A stretch of DNA of 64,000 bases, taken from assembly GCF_004005565.1 (NCBI RefSeq), contig NZ_SADD01000007.1:62001-126000 (forward strand), written 5' to 3'. The DNA comes from Lujinxingia sediminis. Its GTDB lineage: Bacteria > Myxococcota_A > Bradymonadia > Bradymonadales > Bradymonadaceae. The stretch's first letter is position 1. Each line of letters starts with the position of its first letter. Shown here piece by piece: positions 63,635 through 64,000 of the stretch. A program made the position numbers and the translations under genes. The notes beneath the pieces were generated by a model that worked only from the letters and a program-made list of their open reading frames with translations, was not told the origin of the DNA and ran no database searches.

Positions 63635-64000
63635 ATGTTTTATGCGCCCCGTCGGCCTGCCTTTGCCCCTCTGCATCTTCTGGCGTTGCTCATCGCGCTG
63701 CTCTCCTTGAGCGCCTGTGAGCAGCTCCAACAGGTCGCCGAGTTCGTCGACTCGATCAGCACCGGTGCCCCCTGCGAGAGCGGACTGGAGTGCCTGGGTG
63801 GGTATTGTTTTGAGGAGGAGCGGGGCTTCCCCGGCGGCTACTGCTCCGAGCTCAGCTGCGAAGAAGAGGGGTGCCTGGGATTCTCGTCCGAATGCCTGGT
63901 GCTGCCCCTGGAAGGCTCCAGCGGCGCGGCGGCCTGCTTTGAGCGTTGCGACCGCGATAACTCCTGCGAGCGCGCCGGCGAGGGCTACACCTGCACGCTG
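63635..64000 (+). CDS. Cys-rich lipoprotein, cut by window end
   Basis: The first 122 codons of a gene that continues past the right edge. The N-terminus reads as a lipoprotein signal, LLALLIALLSLSAC, with lipobox LSAC. The mature part is Cys-rich with paired Cys spaced in EGF-like or small disulfide patterns: GAPCESGLECLGGYCFEEE, YCSELSCEEEGCLGFSSEC, and CFERCDRDNSCERAGEGYTC. Such modules are common in surface proteins of myxobacterial-like genomes. Function and total length cannot be judged here. Confidence 0.75.
   Translation, partial: MFYAPRRPAFAPLHLLALLIALLSLSACEQLQQVAEFVDSISTGAPCESGLECLGGYCFEEERGFPGGYCSELSCEEEGCLGFSSECLVLPLEGSSGAAACFERCDRDNSCERAGEGYTCTL

Overview
The window is GC-rich bacterial chromosome with long codon-biased genes on both strands. 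The secreted products point to a predatory or social Deltaproteobacteria-type organism, with Myxococcota/Bradymonadia the best guess. They include many lipoproteins with Asp-rich linkers, an RCC1 propeller, a choice-of-anchor D protein, Sel1 and WD40 giants, an eukaryote-like Ser/Thr kinase fused to AAA and TPR, and a metallo-mystery pair. This placement is inferred from gene content only; no rRNA or tRNA gene was seen.

Layout. 0.1-1.6 kb: an AraC/GyrI regulator beside a stand-alone GyrI-like protein. 2.0-7.6 kb (minus): dmpEFGH, the lower meta-cleavage pathway from 2-hydroxymuconate-type intermediates to pyruvate and acetyl-CoA, ending at a strong terminator, with a small membrane protein and a glycosyltransferase-like membrane protein upstream. 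7.8-20.1 kb (mostly plus): a secreted-protein region with an RCC1 lipoprotein, an anchor-D lipoprotein, a PNGase F-like enzyme, a DUF2795 protein, the MbnP/MbnH copper-protein pair with a barrel-like third gene, a lipoprotein, a P-loop kinase-like protein and a Cys-rich Sel1 protein. Repeat-rich spacers separate several of these. 20.3-31.7 kb (plus): an outer-membrane barrel, ScoAB CoA transferase, an RNase R/II exonuclease, an acidic protein, the large kinase-AAA-TPR protein, and an unknown protein translationally coupled to a radical SAM enzyme. 31.7-40.5 kb (minus): DUF3108, two Bor-like lipoproteins, Cu/Zn superoxide dismutase, glutathione synthetase, and a Gld-type ABC system (GldA-GldF-GldG-DUF4340). 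40.9-45.8 kb (plus): a TPR-like protein, a UbiB/ABC1 kinase, then an MFS-CoaD-like-TetR operon with two matching palindromic operators. 45.8-47.7 kb (minus): a metallo-hydrolase and a lipoprotein. 47.9-49.9 kb (plus): a MoxR ATPase with a CoxE-type VWA protein. 50.0-63.3 kb (minus): a four-gene block of a 1641-residue double-WD40 protein, a single-pass membrane protein, and two giant DUF3857/transglutaminase-type envelope proteins, one of which has lost the catalytic Cys motif. The last 366 bases hold the start of a Cys-rich lipoprotein cut by the window edge.

Best candidates for something undescribed are: the WD40/DUF3857 block facing the MoxR-VWA pair; the MFS-CoaD-TetR operon; a dispersed element with nested inverted repeats seen in two divergent intergenic regions; and a family of TGACCC-type palindromes in two other spacers. 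No CRISPR array, intact transposase, prophage or restriction/defence locus was recognised.
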